From UBA1413 sp964552955 (lineage in GTDB: Bacteria; Bacteroidota; Bacteroidia; Bacteroidales; Prolixibacteraceae): DNA of 64,000 nucleotides. A program made the position numbers and the translations under genes. Shown here piece by piece: positions 8,504-17,606 of the stretch. The notes under the pieces are model-generated. The model saw only the letters and a program-made list of their open reading frames with translations, made no database searches and was not told the origin of the DNA. Every line of letters starts with the position of its first letter. The stretch's first letter is position 1. The DNA is taken from the NCBI GenBank assembly GCA_964552955.1, contig CAZKIU010000007.1:1-64000 (forward strand), read 5' to 3'.

Positions 8504-9415
8504 TAGGGGATACCCTTCAGGCCGTGTTTGTTTCCACCTCCTGTGAGACCATAAATAATAAGCCGGTTCCTCCCTGATGTACTTTTCCATGGCTCTGACA
8601 TAGGTCAGCAGGATCTCCTGTTCCGAAACTTCCGAAGGATTCATGATCAGCGGCAGAAATGAGACCTCATAATGCCCCCGTTTAATTTTCCTGGTGACAT
8701 GAAGGAAGACCGGCTGGTTGGTTTTCCGGGCGACCTTCTCCGGCCCCTGGTTAAAGCAGGCTTCCTGGTTCATGAAAACCGTCCAGAACCGGGTGATGAC
8801 CGGTGGCCTTTGATCGGCTGCCAGGACCAGTCCTACCGGTTGCTGCTTCCGGTCAAATTCCATGGTAGCCCGTGCCGACTTGTGCACAGGTATCGTCTGG
8901 GCTCCCCATCGCCTCCTGATCCCCAGAAGATACTCCTCAAACTGGGGATTCCCCCTGACCGGATTGTACACCACCAGGTACTTGTGTTTCAGGTAAAGCT
9001 GGCCAAATCCGCTCCACTCCCAGTTGTTATAATGAAATCCAAGCAGTAATACACTCCGCCCCTCTTCTGCCAGGGCATTCATCTCTTCGACCCCTTTGAA
9101 AACCATCCTCTGGTCAAATTCTTTCCGTGACATGCTGTACCCTTTGAGCGATTCCAGGGTGATGTCGGCAAAATGATGGTAAAACCTGCCGGTCAGCTTT
9201 CTGATCTCCTGCTCACTGTACTCCGGAAAGGCATTCCTGAGGTTGGTGGTTATCACTTCCCTCCGGTACCTGACCACATGCCTGAGGACGAATGCAAACA
9301 GGTCGGATAACAGGTAGATGCACCAGAATGGAAGGTAGGAGATGCCCTTGAGGAGAAAAATCCCGATGGAGTGCCAGGGACTCTTCCGGTAGGCTGTTGT
9401 CGTTGCTTCTGTCAT
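8498..9415 (-). CDS. Lipid A acyltransferase, LpxL/HtrB family (copy 1 of a tandem pair)
   Basis: 305 residues. An N-terminal hydrophobic anchor (about 15-45) leads into the acyltransferase fold with the HX4E catalytic motif in LLGFHYNNWEWSG (about 125-137), the block ADQRPP and the terminal block YYLWSHRRWK. The family transfers secondary acyl chains from acyl-ACP to lipid A precursors or to other lipids at the inner membrane. A close paralogue of the same length lies 33 bp upstream on the same strand. The stop codon falls in the edge of the 37-bp tandem repeat. Symbols lpxL and lpxM cannot be told apart from sequence alone. Confidence 0.87.
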   Translation of the reverse strand: MTEATTTAYRKSPWHSIGIFLLKGISYLPFWCIYLLSDLFAFVLRHVVRYRREVITTNLRNAFPEYSEQEIRKLTGRFYHHFADITLESLKGYSMSRKEFDQRMVFKGVEEMNALAEEGRSVLLLGFHYNNWEWSGFGQLYLKHKYLVVYNPVRGNPQFEEYLLGIRRRWGAQTIPVHKSARATMEFDRKQQPVGLVLAADQRPPVITRFWTVFMNQEACFNQGPEKVARKTNQPVFLHVTRKIKRGHYEVSFLPLIMNPSEVSEQEILLTYVRAMEKYIREEPAYYLWSHRRWKQTRPEGYPLY

Positions 9416-9447
9416 TTATTTCGGGTTCTGTTGGTTTCCGGATTCAT

Positions 9448-10338
9448 TCAATAGGAGGGCGGAGCCCCGGGAAAAGGATACTTCCACCGCTTGTGGGACC
9501 AAAGATAACAACAGGGCTCTTCCCTGATGACGGCCTCTGCTTTCCGGATATAACTCTCAATGATGGTCTCTTCGGAAACCTGCCGGGGATCTTCATAAAG
9601 CACCTCAAACCAGGTCTCATATCTTCCCCGGCTGATCCTCCTGATATGTTCAAAGAGGACCGGGTGGCCGAACCGATGGGCCAATTTGGCCGGACCGTTG
9701 AAAAAAATCGTTTTCTGGTGCATGAAGGTGGTCCAGAAGGGATGGTTCCACGGTGGGGCCTGGTCCGCTGCCAGCCAGGTCAGCACAGGCCGTTTTTGTT
9801 TTTCGGCTTCCAGAAGCTTCCGGAGAACGATGGACATGGATACCATCTCCCCTCCAAAACGGGCCCTGATCCCATTCAAATGGCGATCAAAAATCTCATT
9901 CTTCAGGGGTTTATACACAAAATAGGGGTGATGCCTGATGACCTGGGGCATGTGAAGCAGCCACTCCCAATTGCCATAATGAAGAGCCATGATGATCACA
10001 CTCTTCCCCTCCTCAAAATAGCGGTTGACCACTTCAGGATTGCGAAAGACCATTCTCTCCGACAACTGCCGGCCATTCATGGCCCCGGCTTTGACGCTCT
10101 CCACCAGAATATCACACAGATAGCGGTAGTAATCCCGCATGGTCTGATCAATGGCGGCAGCCTCCATCTCCGGAAACGACCGCTCCAGGTTTCTCCTGAC
10201 CACCTTCTTCCGGTAGCCGGCGACATGATACACCAGAACATAAAGCAGGTCCGATAAACCATATAGCAATGCCAGGGGGAGCCTTGCAATGAGTTTCATC
10301 CCTCCAATTCCGGCATATGTGACGATTCTGGAAATCAT
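9448..10338 (-). CDS. Lipid A acyltransferase, LpxL/HtrB family (copy 2 of a tandem pair)
   Basis: 296 residues with the same plan as its neighbour: hydrophobic N-terminus (about 15-42), HX4E motif in MALHYGNWEWLL, ADQAPP block and YLWSHKRWK near the end. Two adjacent copies fit successive acylation steps, one for each secondary chain, or one of them acting on non-lipid-A substrates such as aminolipids, as known for some Bacteroidetes members of the family. It is first in the leftward two-gene unit, with the other copy 33 bp downstream. Confidence 0.87.
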   Translation of the reverse strand: MISRIVTYAGIGGMKLIARLPLALLYGLSDLLYVLVYHVAGYRKKVVRRNLERSFPEMEAAAIDQTMRDYYRYLCDILVESVKAGAMNGRQLSERMVFRNPEVVNRYFEEGKSVIIMALHYGNWEWLLHMPQVIRHHPYFVYKPLKNEIFDRHLNGIRARFGGEMVSMSIVLRKLLEAEKQKRPVLTWLAADQAPPWNHPFWTTFMHQKTIFFNGPAKLAHRFGHPVLFEHIRRISRGRYETWFEVLYEDPRQVSEETIIESYIRKAEAVIREEPCCYLWSHKRWKYPFPGAPPSY

Positions 10339-10429
10339 GGGTGGAAATATGAGACAAAACTAGGTTTTTTCCTGAATTGGTTCAAAAAATTGTCCAAAGC
10401 TGGTATCTTCGCCGGAAAAGTTAAAGACC

Positions 10430-11212
10430 ATGAAATTTACCATGAAGTATACCATGACAATCGCCCTGCTGATCACCGTGTCGGCATTGAGGGCTCAGGA
10501 ATATTATATTGCCCATCGCGGTGCCTCCTTTGATGCTCCCGAGAATACGGTTTCTGCTGCCAAGCTGGCGTGGGAAACCGGGGCCGATGCCGTCGAAGTT
10601 GATATTTACCTGGCTGCCGACAACCGGGTGATGGTGATCCATGATAAAGATACCCACCGTACCTGCGGAGGTAAGAACCTGTCCATCAAGGAGACTCCCT
10701 CGGTGTTGCTCCGTGACCTGGATGCTGGTCACCTGAAGGATCCCCGCTTCAAGGGCGAAAAGATCCCTTATCTGGAGGAGATCCTGGCCACCGTTCCAAA
10801 GGGTAAAACCCTGGTCGTCGAAGTCAAATGTGGAAGCGAAGTCATTCCTTACCTCTCCCGGATCATCTCCAAAAGCAAAAAGGCCGACCAGGTGGCTTTC
10901 ATTGCCTTCGGGTGGGAAACGATAGTGGCTGTGAAAAAGAACTTCCCCCAGAATAAGGCGCTATGGCTTTCGGGATCACAACAGGCTGCCCTTAAAAAAC
11001 TGGACGAGGTGAAAAGCGCTGGACTGGAAGGCATAGACATGCAGAGTTCAGCCATTGACCAGGAACTGGTCACTGCAGCCCGTGATAAAGGCCTCGAAGT
11101 ATGGGCCTGGACCGTCGACAACCCTGAAGAAGCACGCCGGCTGGCAAACCTGGGCATCACCCATATCACCACCAACCGCCCTGCCTGGCTGAAACAACAA
11201 ATGGAGAACTGA
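10430..11212 (+). CDS. Glycerophosphodiester phosphodiesterase, exported
   Basis: 260 residues. The signal peptide ends around SALRAQ. The GDPD TIM-barrel starts with the family block YYIAHRGASFDAPENT (His about 28), followed by ADAVEVDIYL (metal-binding Glu and Asp) and VMVIHDKDT (second catalytic His). The C-terminus AWTVDNPEEARRLANLG is also typical. The enzyme cleaves glycerophosphodiesters to glycerol-3-phosphate and an alcohol, here in the periplasm. It starts 92 bp from the divergent acyltransferase gene. Confidence 0.9.
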   Translation: MKFTMKYTMTIALLITVSALRAQEYYIAHRGASFDAPENTVSAAKLAWETGADAVEVDIYLAADNRVMVIHDKDTHRTCGGKNLSIKETPSVLLRDLDAGHLKDPRFKGEKIPYLEEILATVPKGKTLVVEVKCGSEVIPYLSRIISKSKKADQVAFIAFGWETIVAVKKNFPQNKALWLSGSQQAALKKLDEVKSAGLEGIDMQSSAIDQELVTAARDKGLEVWAWTVDNPEEARRLANLGITHITTNRPAWLKQQMEN

Positions 11213-11219
11213 TACTTCT

Positions 11220-11241
11220 CCCACGGAACCCGTTTCGTGGG
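11220..11241 (+). terminator. Hairpin after the GDPD gene (weak terminator candidate)
   Basis: A 9-bp stem CCCACGGAA / TTTCGTGGG (one G-T pair) closes the tetraloop CCCG, 8 bp after the stop codon. No T-run follows, so it may protect the 3' end of the transcript rather than end transcription. Confidence 0.45.
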
Positions 11242-11332
11242 CTTGAATTACGGTGAGCGCATTCCTCGTCGGCTTGCCGGGAGAAATTCCATTACTATGT
11301 TCACTGGGGACGCTGCCGGAATACCTGTAATT

Positions 11333-11415
11333 CGCTGCGCTGAACTTCGTTTCGCATGTGCGGGTGAATGATTCCAGTAGGTCCCGGCCAAGTCGGGAGG
11401 CTATTTTCATCTGAT
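11333..11415 (+). repeat. Dispersed ~83-bp repeat B, copy 1
   Basis: The first 41 bases (GCTGCGCTGAACTTCGT, TCGCATGTGCGGGT, ATTCC) match those at 40653 with three mismatches, and similarity continues for about 40 bp more. It lies between the convergent ends of the GDPD and malic enzyme genes. Confidence 0.7.
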
Positions 11416-11453
11416 GGGGATGTATAGCCGTTTCGGTGGAAAGTGCCCAGTTA

Positions 11454-13733
11454 TTAGCTTCTGCGGCCTGCTTCCTGGGCGTCAACCACCGCAATAGCCG
11501 CCATGTTGACAATTTCACGCACCGAGCTTTCCATTTGCAGAATATGCACCGGTTTTTTCATGCCCAGCAGGATAGGCCCGATGGCTTCTGCTGCACCCAC
11601 CCCCTGTAGCGACTTATAGAGGATATTCCCCGAATGGAGGTCAGGAAACACGATGGTGTTAACCTCCTTGTTGCTGAGGCGGCTGAAGGGAAAAACCCGC
11701 TGTCGCAGCTCACTGTCGAAAATGTAGTTGGCCTGCATCTCGCCGTCCACCATCAGATCGGGGTAGTCGCGGTGAAGCAGGGTGACCGCCTCCCGCACCT
11801 CCCGGGGATCTCCAGGTCCTTTATAGGACCCGAAATTGGAGAAGGAAGCCATGGCGATCACCGGCTCAATGTTGAACTTTCTGACTTCCCGGGCCGTCAG
11901 AAGGACGATCTCCACGAGTTCCCGGGCCGAGGGCTGGATGTTGACCGTGGTGTCGGACAAAAACAGGGGCCCTTTCTTGGTGATCATGATGTACATGCCC
12001 GCGATCTGGTTGAAGGTCTGCTCCACCCCGATCACATGGAGGGCCGGTCTAATCGTGTCGGAATATTTCCGTGAAAACCCCGACAGAAAAGCATCCGCTT
12101 CCCCGGTTTCCACCATCATCGCTCCGAAATAGTCGCGGTTGAGCATGCAGTCACGGGCATCCTCAAAAGTCATCCCCTTGCGCTTCCTCTTTTCATACAA
12201 CAACCGGGCATATTTTTCCCTCCGTCCTTCCATGGAGGCATCAAAAATCTCGATGATCTCAGGGTCGGAAATGTGGATCTGGTTTTCTTCAATAATCCTG
12301 TGTATGGTCTCCTTTTCCCCAATCAGGACAGGATGGGCGATTCCTTCCCGGAGGACTGATTCGGCAGCCTTGAGGATTTTGAAATTGTTGGCTTCTGCAA
12401 ATACCAGTCGTTTGGGAGATTGCCGGGCTTTGCTGTGGATATGCAGCACCAGCATATTGTCAAGGCCCAGACGTTTTTGCAACTGCCGTTTATATTCCTC
12501 CCAGTCGTTGATGGGCCGGCGGGCTACCCCGGTCTCCATGGCGGCGCGGGCCACTGCCGGAGCCACTGTGATGAGCAGTCTGGGATCCAATGGCTTGGGA
12601 ATCAAATGCTCTTTGCCAAAGGTGATGTTGGTCAGGTTATAGGCCTGGCATACATTATCAGGAACATCCTCGCGGGCCAGTTGTGCCAGGGCCATGACCG
12701 CCGCAATCTTCATCTCTTCATTGATCGTGGTGGCCATGACGTCCAGGGCTCCCCTGAAGATATACGGAAATCCCAGCACATTATTCACCTGGTTAGGGAA
12801 GTCACTCCTTCCGGTGGCCATGATCAGATCGGGCCGGGTGGCGACGGCCACTTCATAGGCGATTTCCGGGTCGGGATTGGCCATGGCCATCACAATGGGA
12901 TCGGGAGCCATGCTCAGGATCATCTCCGGGGTGACGAGGTTGGCGGCAGAAAGCCCCAGAAATACATCGGCGCCAACCATGGCCTCTGCCAGGGTATTCA
13001 CATCGCGGTCGGTTACGAACTGCTTTTTAACGCTGTTCAGGTCGGTGCGCTTGCGGTTCAGCACTCCCCGGCTGTCGGTCATCACCACATTCGAGGGCTT
13101 CACCCCCAGGGTGTAATACAATTTGATGCACGAGACCGCCGCCGCTCCCGCACCACTGACCACCACTTTGATGCTGCCGGGCGCCTTGCCTGCTATAGCC
13201 AGGGCATTCAACAACGCTGCCCCTGAGATGATGGCCGTCCCATGCTGATCATCATGAAAAACAGGAATGCTGAGCTCTTTTCTGAGCTGCTCCTCTACCT
13301 CAAAACACTCGGGCGCCTTGATGTCTTCCAGGTTGATGCCACCAAAAGTAGGCGCGATGGCCTTCACGACCTCTATCAGCTTCTGAGGATCCTTTTCATT
13401 GACTTCAATATCGAAAACATCTATGTCGGCAAAGATCTTAAACAGCAAACCCTTGCCTTCCATCACCGGCTTACCGGCTTCCGGACCGATATCTCCCAAA
13501 CCGAGCACCGCCGTGCCATTGGAAACGACAGCCACCAGATTCCCCTTGGAAGTATAGCGGTAAACCTCCTTGGGATGGCTGTGGATCTCCAGGCAGGGCT
13601 GTGCCACCCCCGGTGTATAGGCTAAGGAAAGATCATACTGGTTGCTGTGGGGTTTGGTGGGGACCACCTCTACCTTGCCCGGCCTCCCTGAGGAGTGATA
13701 ATCCAGGGCTTCCTGTCTGCTGATTTTTACCAT
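11454..13733 (-). CDS. maeB: NADP-dependent malic enzyme with C-terminal phosphotransacetylase-like domain
   Basis: About 759 residues, the usual length of the large MaeB type. The malic domain (about 15-150; LAYTPGVAQPCLEI, GLGDIGPEAGKPVMEGK) and NAD(P)-binding domain (about 160-400; VVVSGAGAAAVSCIKLYY, HDDQHGTAIISGA) are followed by a phosphate-acetyltransferase-like domain (about 425-755) that is regulatory, not catalytic, in known members. It decarboxylates malate to pyruvate, producing NADPH. The ATG at 13733 (MVKISRQEALDYHS) matches the family start; an upstream in-frame start at 13781 would add 16 unrelated residues. Confidence 0.93.
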   Translation of the reverse strand: MVKISRQEALDYHSSGRPGKVEVVPTKPHSNQYDLSLAYTPGVAQPCLEIHSHPKEVYRYTSKGNLVAVVSNGTAVLGLGDIGPEAGKPVMEGKGLLFKIFADIDVFDIEVNEKDPQKLIEVVKAIAPTFGGINLEDIKAPECFEVEEQLRKELSIPVFHDDQHGTAIISGAALLNALAIAGKAPGSIKVVVSGAGAAAVSCIKLYYTLGVKPSNVVMTDSRGVLNRKRTDLNSVKKQFVTDRDVNTLAEAMVGADVFLGLSAANLVTPEMILSMAPDPIVMAMANPDPEIAYEVAVATRPDLIMATGRSDFPNQVNNVLGFPYIFRGALDVMATTINEEMKIAAVMALAQLAREDVPDNVCQAYNLTNITFGKEHLIPKPLDPRLLITVAPAVARAAMETGVARRPINDWEEYKRQLQKRLGLDNMLVLHIHSKARQSPKRLVFAEANNFKILKAAESVLREGIAHPVLIGEKETIHRIIEENQIHISDPEIIEIFDASMEGRREKYARLLYEKRKRKGMTFEDARDCMLNRDYFGAMMVETGEADAFLSGFSRKYSDTIRPALHVIGVEQTFNQIAGMYIMITKKGPLFLSDTTVNIQPSARELVEIVLLTAREVRKFNIEPVIAMASFSNFGSYKGPGDPREVREAVTLLHRDYPDLMVDGEMQANYIFDSELRQRVFPFSRLSNKEVNTIVFPDLHSGNILYKSLQGVGAAEAIGPILLGMKKPVHILQMESSVREIVNMAAIAVVDAQEAGRRS

Positions 13734-13854
13734 GGTCAGAACTGTTTGTTGTGGTATATTAATATAGTGATTTTTAGCCATATGACCCCTCTCTTTTCTT
13801 ATCTTTTTTACCGGAAAATAGCCCTTGAGAATAAAAGGTTTTCCAGGGGTTGGA

Positions 13855-13885
13855 TTTGGCAGACCGCCTTTTTCCTCTATTTTTG
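13855..13885 (+). promoter_or_regulatory. Bacteroidetes-type promoter of the DUF4494 gene
   Basis: TTTG at 13855-13858, a 19-bp spacer, then TATTTTTG at 13878-13885, matching the -33/-7 consensus TTTG-N19-TAnnTTTG. The start codon is 17 bp further on. Confidence 0.65.
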
Positions 13886-13902
13886 CGGGAAAATATTAAG
13901 AA

Positions 13903-14511
13903 ATGATGCAGACATGGTTTGAATGTAAGGTTAAATACCTTAAGGTGGATGACAACGGCAAGGAACGGATGGTAACCGAGAACTTCCTCCTTGATGCGGT
14001 CTCCTTCACAGATGCTGAAACCCGGATTATTGCCATGCTGCAAACGATGGTCCGCGGAGAGTTCACCGTCACCGACATCCGTAAATCGAAAGTCGCTGAA
14101 GTCTTCCCCTATGAGGTGGGTGAATGGTGGTACCGGTGTACTATCAACCTGGTGGCCATCGATGAGGAAGCCGGAAGAGAGAAAAAGCTCCGTACCACCT
14201 ACCTGGTGCAGGCCGACGACATCAGGGAGGCCCTGGATCGCCTTGAGGAGAGCCTCTCCTTCCTGATCGTTCCCTACGTCATCTCCGCCATGGCGGTCAG
14301 CACCATCGCCGATGTCTTTCCCTATCAACCCGGAGTCAGAATTGAAGGAAATACACAGGGACTGGGGATAAGCCAAAGCGCAGGGAGTTTCCCATCCCCC
14401 GTAAATATTCCCGATAACGCAAACCTTCGGGAAGACGAAAACTTTCTGGAAGATGAAGATCTTCCGGAGGATGCAGACCTTCCGGCTGATGGCGATGAGC
14501 AGGACGTATAA
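13903..14511 (+). CDS. DUF4494 family protein
   Basis: 202 residues; the N-terminal 140 match the Bacteroidota family DUF4494 (MQTWFECKVKYLKV, VTENFLLDAVSFTDAETRI, RGEFTVTDIRKSKVAEVFPY, YVISAMAVSTIADVFPY). No signal peptide, so it is cytoplasmic; its function is not known. After residue 145 the sequence becomes an acidic low-complexity tail of NLRED/NFLED/DLPED/DLPAD-like repeats, which I do not recall as usual for the family. It stands alone with its own promoter and a hairpin 8 bp after the stop. Confidence 0.85.
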   Translation: MMQTWFECKVKYLKVDDNGKERMVTENFLLDAVSFTDAETRIIAMLQTMVRGEFTVTDIRKSKVAEVFPYEVGEWWYRCTINLVAIDEEAGREKKLRTTYLVQADDIREALDRLEESLSFLIVPYVISAMAVSTIADVFPYQPGVRIEGNTQGLGISQSAGSFPSPVNIPDNANLREDENFLEDEDLPEDADLPADGDEQDV

Positions 14512-14519
14512 AAACAGAA

Positions 14520-14554
14520 ATGCCTTTCCGGAGGTCTGAACGACGGAAAGGCAT
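14520..14554 (-). terminator. Strong hairpin terminator between convergent genes
   Basis: A perfect 11-bp stem ATGCCTTTCCG (14520-14530) / CGGAAAGGCAT (14544-14554). Read leftward it is followed by TTCTGTTTTT, so it serves best the gene ending at 14590, and it may also stop the DUF4494 transcript. Confidence 0.75.
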
Positions 14555-14589
14555 CCCAAGGCCAGGAGACCGGATCGCCCCGGTTCCTG

Positions 14590-15273
14590 CTATTTCAGAT
14601 TGCGCAAGGCTTTGAAGAAGTTGAAAGCCTCCCTTTTCTGAGGATCAAAATAGTAGTAGGCGGTGGCTATCCGGCTGATATCCCTTACTTCCCCATACAA
14701 CCGTTCTATCTTTTCCCCTTCTTCCGGGGAGATCACCTGTGAATCGTTCATCAGGGAAAAACACTCTGAAAAGTTGTCGAGTTCAAGGGAATTCTGAAAC
14801 ACCCTTTCGAGAATATGCGGATCCAGTCCGCCCGCCAGTATCTTTTCCTTCAACTCAGGGGTCAGGTTGGATGCGAAAACCTTGACGAATTTGAACATGC
14901 TGTAGTGGTCTCCATTCTTGGCATCACTGAAATAGTCGTTATATCCGAGTATCTGGTAAAACTCCTTCTGGAAGGCCTTATCGTTTTTATAGTCGTTCTT
15001 GACAGATGCCCTGATGATGCCGATATCGGTCAGTGAGGAGATCATCAATTCACGCCAGATCTTCAGCTTTTCAAGGGTAGCCTTGATGTTCCCCCTGGCA
15101 GATACCTTGTCAACAATCTCCTGAGCTTCCTTTTTAAGGGAATTGGCATAGGTCACATTCCACTCTTTCCTGATATGCGCCAGTTCGTAAATGTTCTCTG
15201 CGAAGGAGTTCACGATCGACTGGCAGGCAAAGATGGTCGCAGTTGTCGATGGACAAAGGTTTTTTGATTCCAT
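14590..15273 (-). CDS. Unrecognised cytoplasmic protein, mostly helical
   Basis: 227 residues, no signal peptide or membrane segment. The sequence is rich in Lys, Glu, Leu and Phe, with long amphipathic stretches (SLKKEAQEIVDKVSARGNI, LEKLKIWRELMISSLTDIG) that predict an all-alpha fold. Four Cys are present, three near or at functional-looking positions (NLCPST, FACQS, SECFS among them), but no metal-binding spacing. I do not recognise a family. Composition and codon use match the neighbours, so it is probably a real gene; it ends 35 bp before a strong terminator. Confidence 0.65.
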   Translation of the reverse strand: MESKNLCPSTTATIFACQSIVNSFAENIYELAHIRKEWNVTYANSLKKEAQEIVDKVSARGNIKATLEKLKIWRELMISSLTDIGIIRASVKNDYKNDKAFQKEFYQILGYNDYFSDAKNGDHYSMFKFVKVFASNLTPELKEKILAGGLDPHILERVFQNSLELDNFSECFSLMNDSQVISPEEGEKIERLYGEVRDISRIATAYYYFDPQKREAFNFFKALRNLK

Positions 15274-15402
15274 AATTCAGGTTGTTACGTTTTGATACTA
15301 TTACATTGCTAAATGTCAGAAAAAAATATCAATATTTCCTGTAGCGATGTTATGTTATAGCATCAAAGACGATATGTTATGCAACCATGTTTTATAAAAG
15401 GT

Positions 15403-16020
15403 CTACCGGTGTCGTTTCTTCAGTTCCGCGGCCAGATCCTCAATGCGGTATCCTTTCTGGCTCAGGAGCACGATCAGGTGGTAGAGCAGGTCGGCTCCCT
15501 CATAAATAAAGTTTTCGTCATCGCCTGAGACGGCTCCCAGGATGGTCTCCACCGCCTCTTCCCCCACTTTCTGGGCGATTCTGCGGGTTCCCTCCCTGAA
15601 GAGAGACGTGGTATAAGAGCCCTCCGGCATGGTTTTCTTCCGTTCATCGACCAGGTCCTGTAAGTACTCCAGAAACAACAGGTCACTCTCCTCATTGGTT
15701 TCATCCCAGCAGGTGTCGGCTCCGGTATGACAAACGGGCCCGGTGGGATTGACCTTGATCAGCAGGGTGTCATTGTCGCAGTCGGAGAGGATCTCCGCTA
15801 CCTCCAGAAAATTGCCGCTCTCCTCTCCCTTGGTCCACAGCCGGTTACGGCTGCGGCTGAAAAAGGTAACCCTGCCGCTCTCTTCCGTCATCCGCCAGGC
15901 TTCCTCGTTCATGAATCCCAGCATCAGCACTTTCAGGGTGGTGTTGTCCTGAATAATGGCCGGCACAAGGCCGTTGAGCTTCGAAAAATCAGGCGTGGCT
16001 GGTTCTTTTATTGATTCCAT
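15403..16020 (-). CDS. hisIE: Bifunctional phosphoribosyl-AMP cyclohydrolase / phosphoribosyl-ATP pyrophosphatase
   Basis: 205 residues. The HisI half (about 12-115) has LMLGFMNEEAW, VTFFSRSRNRLWTKGEESGN, SDCDNDTLLIKV and the zinc-binding GPVCHTGADTCW. The HisE half (about 118-205) has SYTTSLFREGTRRIAQKVGE and EAVETILGA, with acidic Mg-binding residues in EEAVE and GADLLYH. Together they carry out the second and third steps of histidine synthesis. It is the last gene of the leftward arg-pro-his block, 96 bp after hisF. Confidence 0.95.
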   Translation of the reverse strand: MESIKEPATPDFSKLNGLVPAIIQDNTTLKVLMLGFMNEEAWRMTEESGRVTFFSRSRNRLWTKGEESGNFLEVAEILSDCDNDTLLIKVNPTGPVCHTGADTCWDETNEESDLLFLEYLQDLVDERKKTMPEGSYTTSLFREGTRRIAQKVGEEAVETILGAVSGDDENFIYEGADLLYHLIVLLSQKGYRIEDLAAELKKRHR

Positions 16021-16116
16021 AATGATTGATCTGCATTTGTGTTCTGATGAACCTTGTTAATACTAGGTTGCTTTTCAGGAATAACCGGTATCCCTCGTGT
16101 CTACTGGTGATCCCAG

Positions 16117-16872
16117 TTACCTGACGGTAATTCCCTGGCTGCGAAGGTAGCTTTTCAGATCGGGGATAGCAATTTCCCGGAAATGAAAAATTGAGGCTGC
16201 CAGACCGGCATCGGCCTTTCCCCGGGTGAATACCTCCGCGAAGTGCTCCATAGAGCCAGCCCCTCCGGAGGCGATCAGGGGGATGGTGAGCTGTTCGGAG
16301 AGGCGGGCCAGTTCATCACAGGCAAAGCCGTTTTTAGTGCCGTCATGGTTCATCGAGGTGAAGAGAATCTCCCCGGCGCCCCGGTTCTCCCCTTCCAGTG
16401 CCCAGGAGAAGAGTTCTTTCTCCGTGGAGATCCGCCCGCCGTTGACGGTCACCGTCCAATGGCCCTTTTCATCGCCCCTGGCATCTATGGCCAGGACCAC
16501 AAACTGGCTTCCGAAATGAGAGGCTATCTCATCGATCAGGGCCGGGTTTCTGACGGCAGCCGAGTTGATGCTGATTTTATCGGCACCGGCCGCTAACAGC
16601 TCCCCGGCATCACGCAGTTCGCTGATGCCTCCTCCCACCGTGAAGGGAATATTGATTTCCCGGGCGATGCGCCGCACCAGTTCCTTAAAGGTCTTCCGCC
16701 CCTCATGCGTGGCCGTGATGTCGAGGAAGACGAGCTCGTCAGCCCCCTGAGCGGCATAAATGGCCCCCAACTCCACAGGATCTCCCACATTCCTGATATC
16801 CACAAAACGGATCCCCTTGACGGTTTGACCATCCTTGATGTCGAGACAGGGGATGATCCTCTTAGCCAGCAT
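16117..16872 (-). CDS. hisF: Imidazole glycerol phosphate synthase cyclase subunit
   Basis: 251 residues, a TIM-barrel. The catalytic Asp are in IPCLDIKDG (first) and FVVLAIDARGDEKG (second); phosphate-binding loops are TVGGGI and ASGGAGS. HisF turns PRFAR and ammonia into imidazole-glycerol phosphate and AICAR, with ammonia supplied by the amidotransferase HisH. hisH is not adjacent here. The ATG at 16872 (MLAKRIIPCLDI) is the family start and makes the gene overlap hisA by 11 bp, indicating translational coupling. Confidence 0.96.
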   Translation of the reverse strand: MLAKRIIPCLDIKDGQTVKGIRFVDIRNVGDPVELGAIYAAQGADELVFLDITATHEGRKTFKELVRRIAREINIPFTVGGGISELRDAGELLAAGADKISINSAAVRNPALIDEIASHFGSQFVVLAIDARGDEKGHWTVTVNGGRISTEKELFSWALEGENRGAGEILFTSMNHDGTKNGFACDELARLSEQLTIPLIASGGAGSMEHFAEVFTRGKADAGLAASIFHFREIAIPDLKSYLRSQGITVR

Positions 16873-17602
16873 ACGCTTTATTGTATTGGTAAATTTCCCT
16901 GAGTGAAATCTTCCCTTCATAGATCGCTTTCCCGGTGATCACCCCCTGGAGGCCGGTTTCTGCCAGCAGGAAAATCTCTTCCATGGAGGAGATGCCGCCA
17001 CTGGCGATCAGGGCCACTCCGGGCAGGTGGGAGAGGATCTCCCTGTAAAGGTCAGTGGCAGGCCCTGTAAGCATGCCATCCCTGGCAATGTCGGTGGAAA
17101 TGACCGTGTGAATGCCTTGCTCCACCCACCAGGTGATAAAGGGGATGATGTCGGTGTCGGAGGTATCCTGCCAGCCGCTGATGGCAATCTTCCCTTCTCT
17201 GGCATCCGCCCCCAAAAGGATCTTCTCCGGTCCGTAATGTTGCAGCCATCCCAGAAACGTTTCCGGTTCCCTGACGGCAATGCTTCCCCCCGTGACCATA
17301 GCTGCACCGCACTCAAAGGCAATACGCAGATCCTCGCCGCTTTTCAGTCCACCGCCAAAGTCAATGGTCAGCTTGGTCTTGAGAGCAATCCGCTCCAAAA
17401 CTTCATAATTGACAATATGTTTCTCCCGGGCACCGTCCAGATCGACCAGGTGAAGCCTGGTGATACCGGCATCTTCAAACATCAGGGCTACTTCCACCGG
17501 GTCGGCATTGTAGACTGTTGACCGTGCGTAATCCCCCTGGGAGAGTCTGACGCATTTCCCGGATAGAATGTCAATGGCGGGTATGATATCTGTTTTTGCC
17601 AT
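16862..17602 (-). CDS. hisA: ProFAR isomerase (1-(5-phosphoribosyl)-5-[(...)amino]imidazole-4-carboxamide isomerase)
   Basis: 246 residues, TIM-barrel paralogue of HisF. The catalytic Asp near the start is in IPAIDILSGKCVRLSQGDYA and the second in VISTDIARDGMLTGP; phosphate loops are DFGGGLKSG and ASGGISS. It carries out the Amadori isomerisation before HisF. It starts 4 bp after the argF' stop and overlaps hisF, so histidine genes here depend on the arginine/proline transcript unless an internal promoter exists. Confidence 0.96.
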   Translation of the reverse strand: MAKTDIIPAIDILSGKCVRLSQGDYARSTVYNADPVEVALMFEDAGITRLHLVDLDGAREKHIVNYEVLERIALKTKLTIDFGGGLKSGEDLRIAFECGAAMVTGGSIAVREPETFLGWLQHYGPEKILLGADAREGKIAISGWQDTSDTDIIPFITWWVEQGIHTVISTDIARDGMLTGPATDLYREILSHLPGVALIASGGISSMEEIFLLAETGLQGVITGKAIYEGKISLREIYQYNKAYAG

Positions 17603-17606
17603 GGTT

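Noticed and set aside
8242..8601. Minus-strand frame through the 37-bp repeats.
   Set aside because: It crosses the N gap and only reads the repeat unit; the real gene there is the acyltransferase ending at 8498.
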